Shown: positions 23,550-34,232 of the stretch, piece after piece | Numbering within the stretch: position 1 is the stretch's first letter | Layout of the letters: the number at the start of each line of letters is the position of its first letter | Program-made: the position numbers and the translations under genes | Notes under the pieces: generated by a model | The model's database searches: none | The model's input: the letters and a program-made list of their open reading frames with translations, nothing else | What the model was told of the DNA's origin: nothing | NCBI RefSeq assembly: GCF_014843825.1 | Contig: NZ_JHQR01000063.1 | Span: forward strand, 25,913 to 89,912 | From: Mesorhizobium silamurunense | GTDB taxonomy: Bacteria; Pseudomonadota; Alphaproteobacteria; Rhizobiales; Rhizobiaceae | Reading direction: 5' to 3' | Length of the DNA: 64,000 bases

Positions 23550-24833
23550 ATGACCGCGCCGCGCCCTTCGAAAACCCATATCGGCAACCACAAGCTCCAC
23601 CCGGAGACGCTGATGCTGAGCTATGGCTTCGATCCGCAGCTTTCGGAGGGCGCCGTCAAGCCGCCGGTGTTCCTCACCTCGACCTTCGTGTTCAAATCGG
23701 CCGAAGAGGGACGCGATTTCTTCGACTACACCTCCGGCCGCAAGGAACCTCCGAGCGGCGCGGCTTCCGGTCTGGTCTATTCGCGCTTCAACCATCCCAA
23801 CAGCGAGATCGTCGAGGACCGGCTGGCGATTTATGAGGGGACGGACGCCTGCATCCTGTTCTCGTCCGGCATGTCGGCGATCGCGACGACACTTTTCGCC
23901 TATGCTCGCCCGGGCGACGTCATCCTGCATTCACAGCCGCTCTATGGCGGCACCGAGACCCTTCTGACGCGCACGCTCGCCGGCTTCGGCATAGAGGCTG
24001 TCGCGTTCGCCGACGGCGTCGACGAGGCGGCGGTGCGCTTGGCTGCCGAAACGGCCGTCGGCAAGGGCCGCGTGTCGGTCATCCTGATCGAGACACCGTC
24101 AAACCCGACCAACAGCCTTGTCGACATTGCGCTGATGCGGAGGATCGCCGACGAGATCGGCGTCCGGCAAGGAACGACGCCGATCATCGTCTGTGACAAC
24201 ACCCTGCTCGGCCCGGTATTCCAGCGGCCTATCGAACACGGGGCCGATGTTTCGGTCTATTCGCTGACCAAATATGTCGGCGGCCATTCCGACCTGATCG
24301 CGGGTGCCGCCATGGGCAGCAAGGCGGTCACCAAGCCGATCAAGGCGCTGCGCGGCGCGATCGGCACGCAGCTCGACCCCCATTCCTGCTGGATGCTCGG
24401 CCGCTCGCTGGAGACGCTGTCGATCCGCATGGAGCGGGCAAACGACAACGCCCGCCTGGTCGCCGAATTCCTGCGCGATCACCCCAAGGTCGAGAAGGTG
24501 CATTATCTGCCGTTCCTGAACGAAGAAACCTCCGCCGGCCGCACCTACCGGGCGCAATGCAGTGGCGCCGGCTCCACGTTCTCCTTCGACATTCGCGGCG
24601 GCCAGAAGGCCGCCTTCACCTTTCTCAACAGCCTGCAGATATTCAAGCTGGCGGTAAGCCTCGGCGGAACGGAATCGCTGGCCAGCCATCCGGCGGCCAT
24701 GACCCATTCCGGCATTCCCTACGACGTGCGCCAGCGCATCGGCGTGCTTGAGACCACGGTCAGGCTGTCTATCGGTGTCGAGCACCCGGATGATCTGATC
24801 GCGGATCTGGCGCAGGCGCTGGCGGCCGTCTGA
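23550..24833 (+). CDS. PLP-dependent Cys/Met metabolism enzyme, methionine gamma-lyase-like
   Basis: 427 residues of the cystathionine gamma-synthase/lyase family: [49 protein letters not shown] and the PLP lysine in [21 protein letters not shown] 22-residue insertion rich in charged residues ([17 protein letters not shown]) near residue 65 distinguishes it from MetB and MetC. The divergent Lrp-type regulator fits sulfur amino-acid degradation. A terminator follows. The exact reaction (gamma-lyase or synthase) cannot be settled by eye. Confidence 0.88.
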   Translation: MTAPRPSKTHIGNHKLHPETLMLSYGFDPQLSEGAVKPPVFLTSTFVFKSAEEGRDFFDYTSGRKEPPSGAASGLVYSRFNHPNSEIVEDRLAIYEGTDACILFSSGMSAIATTLFAYARPGDVILHSQPLYGGTETLLTRTLAGFGIEAVAFADGVDEAAVRLAAETAVGKGRVSVILIETPSNPTNSLVDIALMRRIADEIGVRQGTTPIIVCDNTLLGPVFQRPIEHGADVSVYSLTKYVGGHSDLIAGAAMGSKAVTKPIKALRGAIGTQLDPHSCWMLGRSLETLSIRMERANDNARLVAEFLRDHPKVEKVHYLPFLNEETSAGRTYRAQCSGAGSTFSFDIRGGQKAAFTFLNSLQIFKLAVSLGGTESLASHPAAMTHSGIPYDVRQRIGVLETTVRLSIGVEHPDDLIADLAQALAAV

Positions 24834-24855
24834 TCATTGCCTTCGTGGAATCCAG

Positions 24856-24881
24856 AAGGGGCGGGCGACCGCGCCTTTTTT
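24856..24881 (+). terminator. Rho-independent terminator after the gamma-lyase gene
   Basis: AAGG-G-GCG pairs with CGC-G-CCTT (one G-G mismatch) around a 6-nt loop, followed by TTTT. It starts 23 nt after the stop. Confidence 0.6.
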
Positions 24882-24996
24882 GTTGGCGCCGGTAAAATAT
24901 ACGTGCGCAGGGAAACAAAGCGCCGGCCAACCGTTGCAATAGAGCATCCGCGCCGGGGGAGCCGTGGCGGATGCGTCAGCCAAACGGAGGTCCTCA

Positions 24997-25443
24997 ATGC
25001 GCATCCTATCCCTGTCGCTGCTTTCGGCTTTAGCCGTTTCGACCGCCTTCCTGCTCGCATCGCCGGCCATGGCCGAGACGATGAAGTTCAAGGCGACGCT
25101 CGATGGTGGCCAGCAGAACCCGCCTGTCACCACCAAGGGCAAGGGAACTGCCACATTCACATTCAACACCACCAGCAAGAAACTCACCTGGAACGTCAAA
25201 TATTCCGGCCTCAGCGGGCCGGCGGTGGCCGCTCACATTCACGGCCCGGCCGCGATGGGTCAAAGCGCGGACCCGGTAATCCCGTTCAAGAAGCTCAAGA
25301 GCCCGATCAAAGGATCGGCGACATTGACCGATGCGCAAGCCACCGACCTCGAGGCCGGCAAGTACTATGTCAACGTCCACACCAAGGCGAATCCGGACGG
25401 TGAGATCCGCGGGCAGATCGAGAAGGCCGCCGGATCGATGTAG
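24997..25443 (+). CDS. CHRD domain secreted protein
   Basis: 148 residues from ATG 24997 (CGGAGG 7 nt upstream). Signal peptide through ASPAMA, then a single CHRD domain: FKATLDGGQQNPPVTTKGKG, VAAHIHGPAAMGQ, YYVNVHTKANPDGEIRGQI. CHRD was first described in chordin and is found in bacterial exported proteins of unknown role. It stands alone with its own terminator. A start at 24964 is in frame but lacks a ribosome site. Confidence 0.9.
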   Translation: MRILSLSLLSALAVSTAFLLASPAMAETMKFKATLDGGQQNPPVTTKGKGTATFTFNTTSKKLTWNVKYSGLSGPAVAAHIHGPAAMGQSADPVIPFKKLKSPIKGSATLTDAQATDLEAGKYYVNVHTKANPDGEIRGQIEKAAGSM

Positions 25444-25462
25444 CGGACTTTCCGCAGCCAGG

Positions 25463-25488
25463 AACGAGGCGGGCAACCGCCTCGTTTT
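25463..25488 (+). terminator. Rho-independent terminator after the CHRD gene
   Basis: AACGAGGCGG, loop GCAA and CCGCCTCGTT form a perfect 10-bp stem followed by TT. It begins 20 nt after the stop codon. Confidence 0.85.
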
Positions 25489-25490
25489 GC

Positions 25491-25590
25491 TAGAGCAGTT
25501 CGTCGGTTCGCGAAACGCCGAACTGCTCTGACTATTTGTTTTTGCGCAATTCCGGACGGAAAACCGTTACACACTTTTCCTGGAATTACT
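25491..25590. repeat. Second type of two-palindrome intergenic repeat
   Basis: Palindrome 1 pairs AGAGCAGTTCG (25492-25502) with CGAACTGCTCT (25519-25529). Palindrome 2 is bounded by AATTCC (25548-25553) and GGAATT (25582-25587) with GGAAAA/TTTTCC inside. It resembles the other widespread intergenic element of Rhizobiales and fills the gap between convergent genes. Confidence 0.7.
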
Positions 25591-25595
25591 TCGTC

Positions 25596-27245
25596 TCACG
25601 ACTTGTCGCGGATCTGGGTCAATGTGCGGGTCGGGGTGATCGCTTCGGGATCGAGCCTGATCTCGACGATCGCCGGCTTGCCGCTGGCGCGTGCGCGCTC
25701 GAAGGCGGCAGCGAAGTCTTCGGTCTTCTCGACCGTCTCGCCATGGCCGCCACAGGCGCGGGCGAGAGCGGCGAAGTCCGGGTTCTTGAGGTCGGTGGCG
25801 ACGACCCGGCTCGGATATTCCCGCTCCTGGTGCATGCGGATCGTGCCGTAGATGCCGTTGTTGACGACGACCACGATGATCGGCAGGCCGTATTGCACGG
25901 CGGTCGCGAACTCCTGCCCGTTCATCAGGAAGCAGCCGTCACCGGCGAAGGCGATGACCTCGCGGTCCGGGTGCAGCGCCTTGGCGGCTACGGCCGCCGG
26001 CGTGCCGTAGCCCATCGAGCCGGAGGTCGGCGCCGCCTGCGTGGCGAAGCGGCGGAAGCGATGGAAGCGGTGCACCCAGGTGGCGTAATTGCCGGCGCCG
26101 TTGGTGAGGATGGCGTCCTCCGGCAGTGCTTTTTCCAGGTAGTTCATGATCGGCCCCATCTGGACGGCGCCGGGGCCGGTCTGCGGTGGCGTCGACCATT
26201 CGAGATAGGCGGCGTGAGCTTTCGCCGTCTCGTCCGCCCATGACGGCGTGCCGGCCGGCCTTCGCTTGGCGAAAGCCTCGACGAAAGCCGACGGCGAGGC
26301 GTTGATCGCCAGGGTCGGCCGGTAGACGCGGCCGAGCTCGCCGGCATCGGCGTGGACATGCACCAGCGCCTGGTCGGGGTAGGGGCTCTTGAGCAGTGTG
26401 TAGTCGGAAGAGGGCATCTCGCCCATGCGGCCGCCGATAAGCAGCACGACGTCGGCCGCCTTGATCTGCGCCGCCAGCTTGGGATTGATGCCGATGCCGA
26501 CATCGCCGGCGTAGTTCGCATGAAGATGGTCGAACAGCATCTGGCGGCGGAAGGAGCAGCCGACGGGAAGCGACCATGTCTCGGCGATCGTCTGCATCCG
26601 CGCCACCGCTTTCTCATCCCAGCGCGTGCCACCGAGAATGACGAACGGACGCTTGGCGCCGGCGAGCAGCATTTCCAGCGCGTCGATCTCGGCCTCACCG
26701 GGGCGCGTCTCGACCGGCGTGTGCGGAAGGGCTTCCGGCGCCTCGACCTCGCTGGTCAGCATGTCCTCTGGCAGTGAGATGACGACCGGGCCGGGGCGGC
26801 CTGACGTCGCCACCGCGAAGGCGCGGGTGACGAATTCCGGGATGCGCGAGGCATCGTCGATCTCGACCACCCATTTGGCGATGTCGCCGAAGAAACGCTT
26901 GTAGTCGACCTCCTGAAACGCCTCGCGCTCCTTGGCGTGGCTGGCGACCTGGCCGATGAACAGGATCAGCGGCACCGAATCCTGCATGGCGATGTGGATG
27001 CCGGCCGAAGCGTTGGTGGCGCCGGGGCCGCGGGTGACGAAGCAGATACCGGGCTTGCCGGTCAGGCGCCCCTGGCAGTCGGCCATCATTGCCGCACCGC
27101 CTTCCTGGCGGCAGACAATGGTGCGGATCGACGAGTCATGCAGCGCATCGAGCACCGCCAGATAGGATTCGCCGGGAACGCAGAAAATGCGGTCGGTGCC
27201 GTTCGCTTCGAGCGCCTCGACGATCAGTTGTCCGCCGGTCTTCAT
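25596..27245 (-). CDS. Thiamine diphosphate-dependent enzyme of the acetolactate synthase/decarboxylase type
   Basis: 549 residues with the three usual domains: Pyr domain with the catalytic Glu in CRQEGGAAMMADCQGR and GPGATNASAGIHIAMQDSVP, a central Rossmann domain (RPFVILGGTRWDEKA), and the TPP/Mg domain GDGCFLMNGQEFATAVQYGLP with the NN that closes it. It could be an acetolactate synthase-like, oxalyl-CoA or other 2-oxoacid decarboxylase; no family-specific motif decides this. It starts inside the stop codon of the CoA-transferase gene, which points to an acyl-CoA substrate or product. Confidence 0.88.
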   Translation of the reverse strand: MKTGGQLIVEALEANGTDRIFCVPGESYLAVLDALHDSSIRTIVCRQEGGAAMMADCQGRLTGKPGICFVTRGPGATNASAGIHIAMQDSVPLILFIGQVASHAKEREAFQEVDYKRFFGDIAKWVVEIDDASRIPEFVTRAFAVATSGRPGPVVISLPEDMLTSEVEAPEALPHTPVETRPGEAEIDALEMLLAGAKRPFVILGGTRWDEKAVARMQTIAETWSLPVGCSFRRQMLFDHLHANYAGDVGIGINPKLAAQIKAADVVLLIGGRMGEMPSSDYTLLKSPYPDQALVHVHADAGELGRVYRPTLAINASPSAFVEAFAKRRPAGTPSWADETAKAHAAYLEWSTPPQTGPGAVQMGPIMNYLEKALPEDAILTNGAGNYATWVHRFHRFRRFATQAAPTSGSMGYGTPAAVAAKALHPDREVIAFAGDGCFLMNGQEFATAVQYGLPIIVVVVNNGIYGTIRMHQEREYPSRVVATDLKNPDFAALARACGGHGETVEKTEDFAAAFERARASGKPAIVEIRLDPEAITPTRTLTQIRDKS

Positions 27246-28417
27246 TTTGCTGATCTCTCCAGTTCGGCAAGAATTTCTTGCGTGTGCTCGCCAAGACGAG
27301 GCGAGGGGCGCTCATAGACGAGCGGGGTGCCGGACATCACCATCGGCGAACGCACCGAAGGCAGGCGATTGCCGTGGCCGTCGTCGAGGTCGAGCCGCAT
27401 GCCGCGCGCGATCGTCTGCGGGTCGGCGAACATCTGGCCGATGGTGTTGATCGGGCTTGCGGGCACGCTTGCCGCTTCGAGCTTCGCCAAAAGCGGGTCG
27501 CGATCCCAGGTCGCCAGCGTTTCGATGATCAGTTCGCGCAGCTTCGCGCGGTTGGTGACGCGGGCGGGGTTGGTGGCGAAATCCGGATTGGCGGGCAGGT
27601 CGGTGAGACCGACCACGGCGCAGAACTTGGCGAACTGGCCGTCATTGCCGACCGCCAGGATGATGTGCCCGTCCTTCACCGGCAGCACCTCGTAGGGCGC
27701 GATGTTCATATGCGCGTTACCCATCTGCACAGGCGACTTGCCGGAGACGAGATAGTTGAGGTTCTGGTTGCCCAGCGCCGAAATCTGGCTGTCGAACAGC
27801 GCCATGTCGACATGCTGGCCTTCGCCGGTTTTTTCCGCGTGGCGAAGTCCCGCCTGGATGGCGATCACCGAATAGAGACCGGTGAACAGATCGGAGATTG
27901 CGACGCCTGCCTTCTGCGGCTCGCGGCCAGGCTCGCCGGTGATCGACATCATGCCGGCCATCGCCTGGATGATGAAATCATAGCCCGCGCGCGGCGCGTA
28001 GGGGCCGTCCTGGCCGAAGCCGGTGATCGAGCAATAGACGAGGCGCGGATTGATCGTCTTCAGGCTCTCATAGTCGAGGCCGTATTTCTTGAGGCCGCCG
28101 AGCTTGAAGTTTTCGATCAGCACGTCCGCTGTGGCAACGAGGCGGCGCAGCGTGTCGGCGCCCTCCGGCTTGGAGAAATCGATGGCGACCGAGCGCTTGC
28201 CGCGATTGCAGGAATGATAATAGGCCGCCGACAGGTTCTCGCCGTCATGGCTCATGACGAAGGGCGGCCCCCATTTGCGGGTGTCGTCGCCGCCGTCCGG
28301 GCTCTCGACCTTGATGACATCGGCGCCGAGATCGGCGAGCAACTGCCCGGCCCAGGGTCCCGCCAGGATGCGGGCGAGTTCGATAACGCGAATGCCTTTC
28401 AGCGGAGGCTCAGTCAT
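27242..28417 (-). CDS. CaiB/BaiF-type (class III) CoA-transferase
   Basis: 391 residues with a clear family III CoA-transferase core: RVIELARILAGPWAGQLLADLGADVIKVE at the N-terminus (in its LADLGADVIKVE part), NRGKRSVAIDF, ENFKLGGLKKYGLDY and GYDFIIQAMAGMM, which contains the catalytic Asp. Substrates in the family include formyl/oxalate, carnitine and succinate/malate. It overlaps the TPP-enzyme gene by 4 bp, a pairing also seen with formyl-CoA transferase and oxalyl-CoA decarboxylase. That reading is possible but not proven. Confidence 0.88.
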   Translation of the reverse strand: MTEPPLKGIRVIELARILAGPWAGQLLADLGADVIKVESPDGGDDTRKWGPPFVMSHDGENLSAAYYHSCNRGKRSVAIDFSKPEGADTLRRLVATADVLIENFKLGGLKKYGLDYESLKTINPRLVYCSITGFGQDGPYAPRAGYDFIIQAMAGMMSITGEPGREPQKAGVAISDLFTGLYSVIAIQAGLRHAEKTGEGQHVDMALFDSQISALGNQNLNYLVSGKSPVQMGNAHMNIAPYEVLPVKDGHIILAVGNDGQFAKFCAVVGLTDLPANPDFATNPARVTNRAKLRELIIETLATWDRDPLLAKLEAASVPASPINTIGQMFADPQTIARGMRLDLDDGHGNRLPSVRSPMVMSGTPLVYERPSPRLGEHTQEILAELERSAK

Positions 28418-28461
28418 GGATCACCGTGGTTTGATGAAGCGCAGCCTAGAATCCTGCTTTG

Positions 28462-28508
28462 TGCATGTCGTTATCCCAAAACCGCTGCGCACTTTTGGGC
28501 GACATGCA
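28462..28508. repeat. RIME-like element, palindrome 2 only
   Basis: TGCATGTCG (28462-28470) and CGACATGCA (28500-28508) enclose an inner part nearly identical to the second palindrome at 22889-22934 (CCCAAAACCGCTGCGCACTT). Palindrome 1 is missing, so this is a partial copy. Confidence 0.75.
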
Positions 28509-28530
28509 CTATCAATCGTAGCCGGCTGTG

Positions 28531-29490
28531 TCACGGCTCATGCTGTGGGCCACGCCAGTCAGACTTCAGCGCGCTGTCTGCCCAGGCGGCGAAATCGCCC
28601 ATAATGATGTCGCGGTTGATCTCGTTCAGGCTTTCGTGGCGGGTGTCGGCGTAAACCTTTGAAACCAGATTCGAAAAGCCCATTCGGTCCATGCGCCGGG
28701 CGAGATGGTGAACCGCCTTGCCATAGTCCGACGCCGGGTCCTTCTCGCCGCCGACCAGATTGACGAAGAGGTCGCGGCGCACGCCGGCAAAGCTGGAATC
28801 CTTGCCGCCGTGAAGCGCCATCTTGACCACATCGCGCCACATCGAGATGGAGGCATCCCAGCCGCAGAGCGGATCGGCGATGTATTTGTCGACCTCGGCC
28901 GGATCGCGCGACAGCCAGTCGAACAAGGTCCGGTGGTCGGGCACGGCCTTGCCCCAGGCCTGGAAGGTGAGCCTCGGCAGCAGGCGCGACGGCACGTCGG
29001 ACCCCAGTCGCATCCGCTCCCAGCCGAGAATACCCAACGCCAACTGGCCGAGCAGGCCTTGCGAGAAATTTCCGTTCCAGATCGCTGCGGCATGAACACG
29101 CTCGGAATGGCGCAGGACGAAATTCAACGCGATCGAGGCGCCGAGCGAATGGCCGAAGACGATGACCGGCAATCCCGGATGCTCGGAGGCGATCAGGTCG
29201 TGGACGGCGCCGACATCCGCAATCACCTTGGCGATGCCGTCGACGTCGGCGAACCTGCCGAGCGGCGCATCGGGCGCCTTTGTCGCGCCATGGCCGCGAT
29301 GGTCATGGGCGTAGACATGGAAGCCGCGCGGGGCGAGGAATTCGGCAAAGCGGGCATAGCGCTCCGCATGCTCGGCCAGGCCATGGTTGATCTGGATCGC
29401 CGCGCGCGGATTTCCACCGGCATGCTTCACATAGATGCATAGGTCGGCCCCGGTCGGTGAGGCCAGCCTGGTCTGCTTGTCGAATGGCAT
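28531..29490 (-). CDS. Alpha/beta hydrolase, monoacylglycerol lipase-like
   Basis: 319 residues with a lysophospholipase/monoglyceride lipase pattern: QINHGLAEHAERYARFAEFL (HG oxyanion motif), HDHRGHGATKAP, and the nucleophile elbow GHSLGAS. The catalytic Asp is expected near LVGGEKDPASDYG and the His in YADTRHESLNE. No signal peptide is visible, so it is cytoplasmic. GGGAGCGAG precedes ATG 29490. Single-gene unit; the natural substrate is unknown. Confidence 0.87.
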   Translation of the reverse strand: MPFDKQTRLASPTGADLCIYVKHAGGNPRAAIQINHGLAEHAERYARFAEFLAPRGFHVYAHDHRGHGATKAPDAPLGRFADVDGIAKVIADVGAVHDLIASEHPGLPVIVFGHSLGASIALNFVLRHSERVHAAAIWNGNFSQGLLGQLALGILGWERMRLGSDVPSRLLPRLTFQAWGKAVPDHRTLFDWLSRDPAEVDKYIADPLCGWDASISMWRDVVKMALHGGKDSSFAGVRRDLFVNLVGGEKDPASDYGKAVHHLARRMDRMGFSNLVSKVYADTRHESLNEINRDIIMGDFAAWADSALKSDWRGPQHEP

Positions 29491-29697
29491 ATCTCGCTCC
29501 CTTCGGGACTGATGGGCGAGGGTTTCGGCGGCGTCAAGAGAGCAGCGCCCGCGTGGACCAGGTTGACAGTATGCGCAGGAGCTGAAGCGTTCACCTGGGG
29601 ATTATTTTCGCGCGGTGAAAAAGATCGCAATTCTGACACGTCGCCCGTTCTATTGTGACGAATCCAATACGGTTCGATGATCGCCGGGAGAGCGGGA

Positions 29698-30708
29698 ATG
29701 CGGGTTTGGGCACTATGGGGTTCGGTCTTGTTGGCTGCGGCCGGCGCCGGCGCGGCGAAGGCCGACGTCAAGATGAGCGGCACTTTCGTGGCCGAGAGCG
29801 CCTGTCCGGCGACGCAGGCCATCAAGAGCGGCAAGAACCCCGGCGACGTGTCCACCGAAGCAGGACAAAGCTATCAGCTTCTGGCCGGCAACAAGGATGA
29901 GCCGACCCACTATCTCATCCAGGTTCCGGGCGCCGATCCGGAGCGGCGTTGGGTGAAGATCAGCTGCGGCCACGTCACCGGCGGCAGCGCGTCGGCCACG
30001 CCGTCGCCTGCCGGCCAGACCAAGCCGTCGCAGCCTGGTTCCGGCAAGCCTGAATATGTCTTCGCGCTGAGCTGGCAGCCCGCCTTCTGCGAGACCAAGG
30101 CCAGCAAGCCCGAATGCAAGGCGCAGAACCCCAGCGAGTTCGATGCTTCCCACTTCACGCTGCATGGGTTGTGGCCGCAGCCGAACGGCAATTTCTATTG
30201 CCAGGTGTCGGCGGGCGACAAGGCCAACGACAATCCCGCGCATTGGGGGGATTTGCCACCCGTCGATCTCGACGCCAACACGCGCGCCGAGCTCGACCAG
30301 GTGATGCCTGGCACGGCCTCCAAGCTCGAACGCCACGAATGGATCAAGCACGGCACCTGCTACGGCAAGAGCCAGCAGGAGTATTTCTCCGACGCGCTCG
30401 ATCTGATGCGTGCGGTGAACGCCTCGCCGGTGCGCGATCTCTTCACCAAGAGCATCGGCAAGCAGCTGACATCGGACCAGATCCGCGATGCCTTCGACCA
30501 GGCCTTCGGCAAGGGTGCCGGCGAGCGCGTGCGCGTCTCCTGCCTTGTCGATCCGTCGAGCGGCCGGCGGCTGATCGGCGAGCTGACGCTCGGTCTCTCC
30601 GGTCCGATCGGCCCTGACAGCAAGCTCGCCGACCTGCTCAAGGCCTCGGCGCCGACGGGTAAGGCCGGCTGCCCGAAGGGCACGGTCGACGCGATCGGGT
30701 TCCAGTAG
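29698..30708 (+). CDS. Ribonuclease T2 family protein, exported
   Basis: 336 residues from ATG 29698. Signal peptide to about residue 22, then an unassigned 70-residue N-terminal region, a Pro/Ser/Gly linker (ATPSPAGQTKPSQPGSG) and the RNase T2 domain with both conserved active-site segments: CAS I FTLHGLWPQ (His156) and CAS II HEWIKHGTC (Glu214, His218). These are the residues that cleave RNA through a 2',3'-cyclic intermediate. Cysteines for the usual disulfides are present. It should act in the periplasm or outside, scavenging RNA. The N-terminal extension is not part of the classical domain. Confidence 0.9.
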   Translation: MRVWALWGSVLLAAAGAGAAKADVKMSGTFVAESACPATQAIKSGKNPGDVSTEAGQSYQLLAGNKDEPTHYLIQVPGADPERRWVKISCGHVTGGSASATPSPAGQTKPSQPGSGKPEYVFALSWQPAFCETKASKPECKAQNPSEFDASHFTLHGLWPQPNGNFYCQVSAGDKANDNPAHWGDLPPVDLDANTRAELDQVMPGTASKLERHEWIKHGTCYGKSQQEYFSDALDLMRAVNASPVRDLFTKSIGKQLTSDQIRDAFDQAFGKGAGERVRVSCLVDPSSGRRLIGELTLGLSGPIGPDSKLADLLKASAPTGKAGCPKGTVDAIGFQ

Positions 30709-30721
30709 GCCGGCAGCCGGG

Positions 30722-32005
30722 TTAGGCGGTCTTTGGGGTCGCCTCACGGGCGCCGGCCTCGCTGCCCGGTTCGCCGATCACGCGGTCTCGGCCGCTCGAC
30801 TTGGCCTTGTAGAGGCGCTGGTCGGCAAGCGCGAAGATGTCGGCCAGGCAGCGCGTCGTCTCGCTGACGGTGGAGACGCCGGCGCTTACCGTTATGTTGA
30901 AGCGGCTGGTGTGCGTCGAGGTCTTGACCGCGTTCCTGATGCCTTCGCCGAGCAGCTTCGCTAGTGCATGCGGCTGCGGGCACAGGATCGCAAACTCCTC
31001 GCCGCCGATCCTGAACACCTGCTTTTCGCTGCCGACGGTCTCGATCAACACGGCCGCGACCGATTTCAGCACCTTGTCGCCTTCGGCGTGGCCGAACCGG
31101 TCGTTGATCGACTTGAAGTGGTCGACGTCGACGATGAGCAGGCTGAGCGGTCTGGCGGTCCGGATGCCCGCCGCGACAGCCGCCTCGCCGTCGGCATCGA
31201 AGCTGCCGCGGTGCAGCAGCCCGGTGAGCCCGTCGCGGCCGACATGCTTGACCAGCGCCTCGTAGCGTTCGCGATAGGTGAGGGTGTCGAAGATGTCGGA
31301 GAGGCCGCGCGGCAGCGTGATGTCGTGGTCCTCGACCCACCTGAGATAGGCGACGAGCATGCCGCTGTAAGCGAGCGCCGCCGCCATCTTGGCGAACCAC
31401 CCGCCGAAGAAGACCTCGATCGGTGCGCCGGCGACGAAATGCAGCGCGGTGAAGAAACCCGCCTGGTCGAATGTGAGCACACAGGCGACGCAGGCGAGGA
31501 TACGGGCGAAAGGCATGTGGCGCAGATAGGCGCCGAGCTTTTCGTAGAGCAGGATGATCAAAATGGCGTCGACGAAGAGCAGCGAGGTGCCCCACACCAT
31601 CAGCCAACCCATCTCGTCGACGAAGCCGATATCCGGCATCCTGCCGTCGGGAAGCGGGGAGATCGCATGCAGGCGCAGGATCAGCAACAGCACCAGTCCG
31701 ATCATCAGCGCATTGCCGAGCAGCAGGCCGTAGATGGGCTGACGGACGGTCGCCGCGTCCTCCTTCATGTATAGCAGGAGCAGCATCACCAGCTTGCCGG
31801 AGAACAGCACGGCCGAACCCGGCGAGACCATGCCGAAGGGCAGCGCAACGTAGAAGACGCTGGCGAGGTAGGTTTCGAGGAAGTGCATGACGCCGATAGC
31901 GCAGACGAACACGCCAAGCCCGATGCGGCGCCGGAAGCGGAAGAGCGTGACCATGGCGCCGAAGTAGAGAACCGCTTCGGCAAGGAGCAGGACAGCGTTC
32001 AGCAC
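30722..32005 (-). CDS. Membrane-bound diguanylate cyclase (GGDEF)
   Basis: 427 residues. Six to seven hydrophobic segments fill roughly residues 1-220 and form a membrane sensor of unknown ligand. The C-terminal GGDEF domain has VDVDHFKSINDRFGHAEGDKVL and an active GGEEF signature (FRIGGEEFAIL). No RxxD inhibitory site precedes GGEEF (SEKQVF at that place), so product feedback may be absent. GTG start at 32005. Convergent with the RNase T2 gene, 13 bp apart. Confidence 0.88.
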   Translation of the reverse strand: MLNAVLLLAEAVLYFGAMVTLFRFRRRIGLGVFVCAIGVMHFLETYLASVFYVALPFGMVSPGSAVLFSGKLVMLLLLYMKEDAATVRQPIYGLLLGNALMIGLVLLLILRLHAISPLPDGRMPDIGFVDEMGWLMVWGTSLLFVDAILIILLYEKLGAYLRHMPFARILACVACVLTFDQAGFFTALHFVAGAPIEVFFGGWFAKMAAALAYSGMLVAYLRWVEDHDITLPRGLSDIFDTLTYRERYEALVKHVGRDGLTGLLHRGSFDADGEAAVAAGIRTARPLSLLIVDVDHFKSINDRFGHAEGDKVLKSVAAVLIETVGSEKQVFRIGGEEFAILCPQPHALAKLLGEGIRNAVKTSTHTSRFNITVSAGVSTVSETTRCLADIFALADQRLYKAKSSGRDRVIGEPGSEAGAREATPKTA

Positions 32006-32270
32006 TGCGTCGATCCGATCTTTCCCGAAATCGCGCCCTCACACGATTTTGCTCACCTGTCATCGTTTTGACGGCGAATGGTTAACCGCTGCTTTCGTCA
32101 GCCCGGACGGGGCGACGAAAAGATCGATACCAGGGACGGGTGCTCCAGCCCGGCGAAAGCTCCGGGACAAATTGCGGCATGCCGAAAGCGATTGCCGTTC
32201 GGCGCTTCATCGCCTACATAGCGCGCAACCCCCATTCAACCTGACACCTCAGTTTCCAGGGAAAGCACGC

Positions 32271-33920
<1,650 letters not shown>

Positions 33921-33983
33921 GGCGTCCCGATCCGTTGCAGGCATCCGCTATTTGACCTAAATTGACCGGATGGAGCTTCCCAT

Positions 33984-34232
33984 ATGATCACGGTCGAATT
34001 GCCTGAGAGAGCCGAGAAGCTGCTGGCCGCCATGGCCAAGGAAAGCGGCCGTTCGACGGATCAGGTCGTGACAGAAGCCATCCTCGAGGCGATCGAGGAT
34101 TGGCAGGACGCCAGGATAGCGGACGAACGCCTGAAGGATGACGACGGCGTTCGCGTTCCGCTGGACGACGTGATGCGGAAGCTTGAGCGTCGTGAAGCCG
34201 AGGAACGCCGCAAGAAGCCCGCCGCTGAATGA
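33984..34232 (+). CDS. Antitoxin of a RelBE/ParDE-type module
   Basis: 82 residues. The N-terminus (ITVELPERAEKLLAAMAKESGRSTDQVVTEAI) has the short beta-strand plus two helices of a ribbon-helix-helix DNA-binding antitoxin, and the charged C-terminal half (MRKLERREAEERRKK) is the usual toxin-binding tail. GGAG lies 9 nt before the ATG. The stop overlaps the toxin start (ATGA at 34229). A TTGACC-N4-TTGACC repeat at 33952-33967 lies in the promoter and may be its target or a -35 element. Confidence 0.82.
   Translation: MITVELPERAEKLLAAMAKESGRSTDQVVTEAILEAIEDWQDARIADERLKDDDGVRVPLDDVMRKLERREAEERRKKPAAE

Noticed and set aside
25460..25486. EcfG-type promoter (GGAAC-N17-CGTT) after the CHRD gene
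   Set aside because: The match is made by the arms of the terminator hairpin at 25463-25488 and leads to no gene.
27278..28654. 458-codon forward ORF across the CoA-transferase
   Set aside because: Antisense shadow; runs through a RIME-like repeat and into the lipase gene.
33952..33967. TTGACC-N4-TTGACC as a RutR site
   Set aside because: Direct, not inverted, and next to a toxin-antitoxin gene; more likely -35-type or antitoxin-binding sequence.
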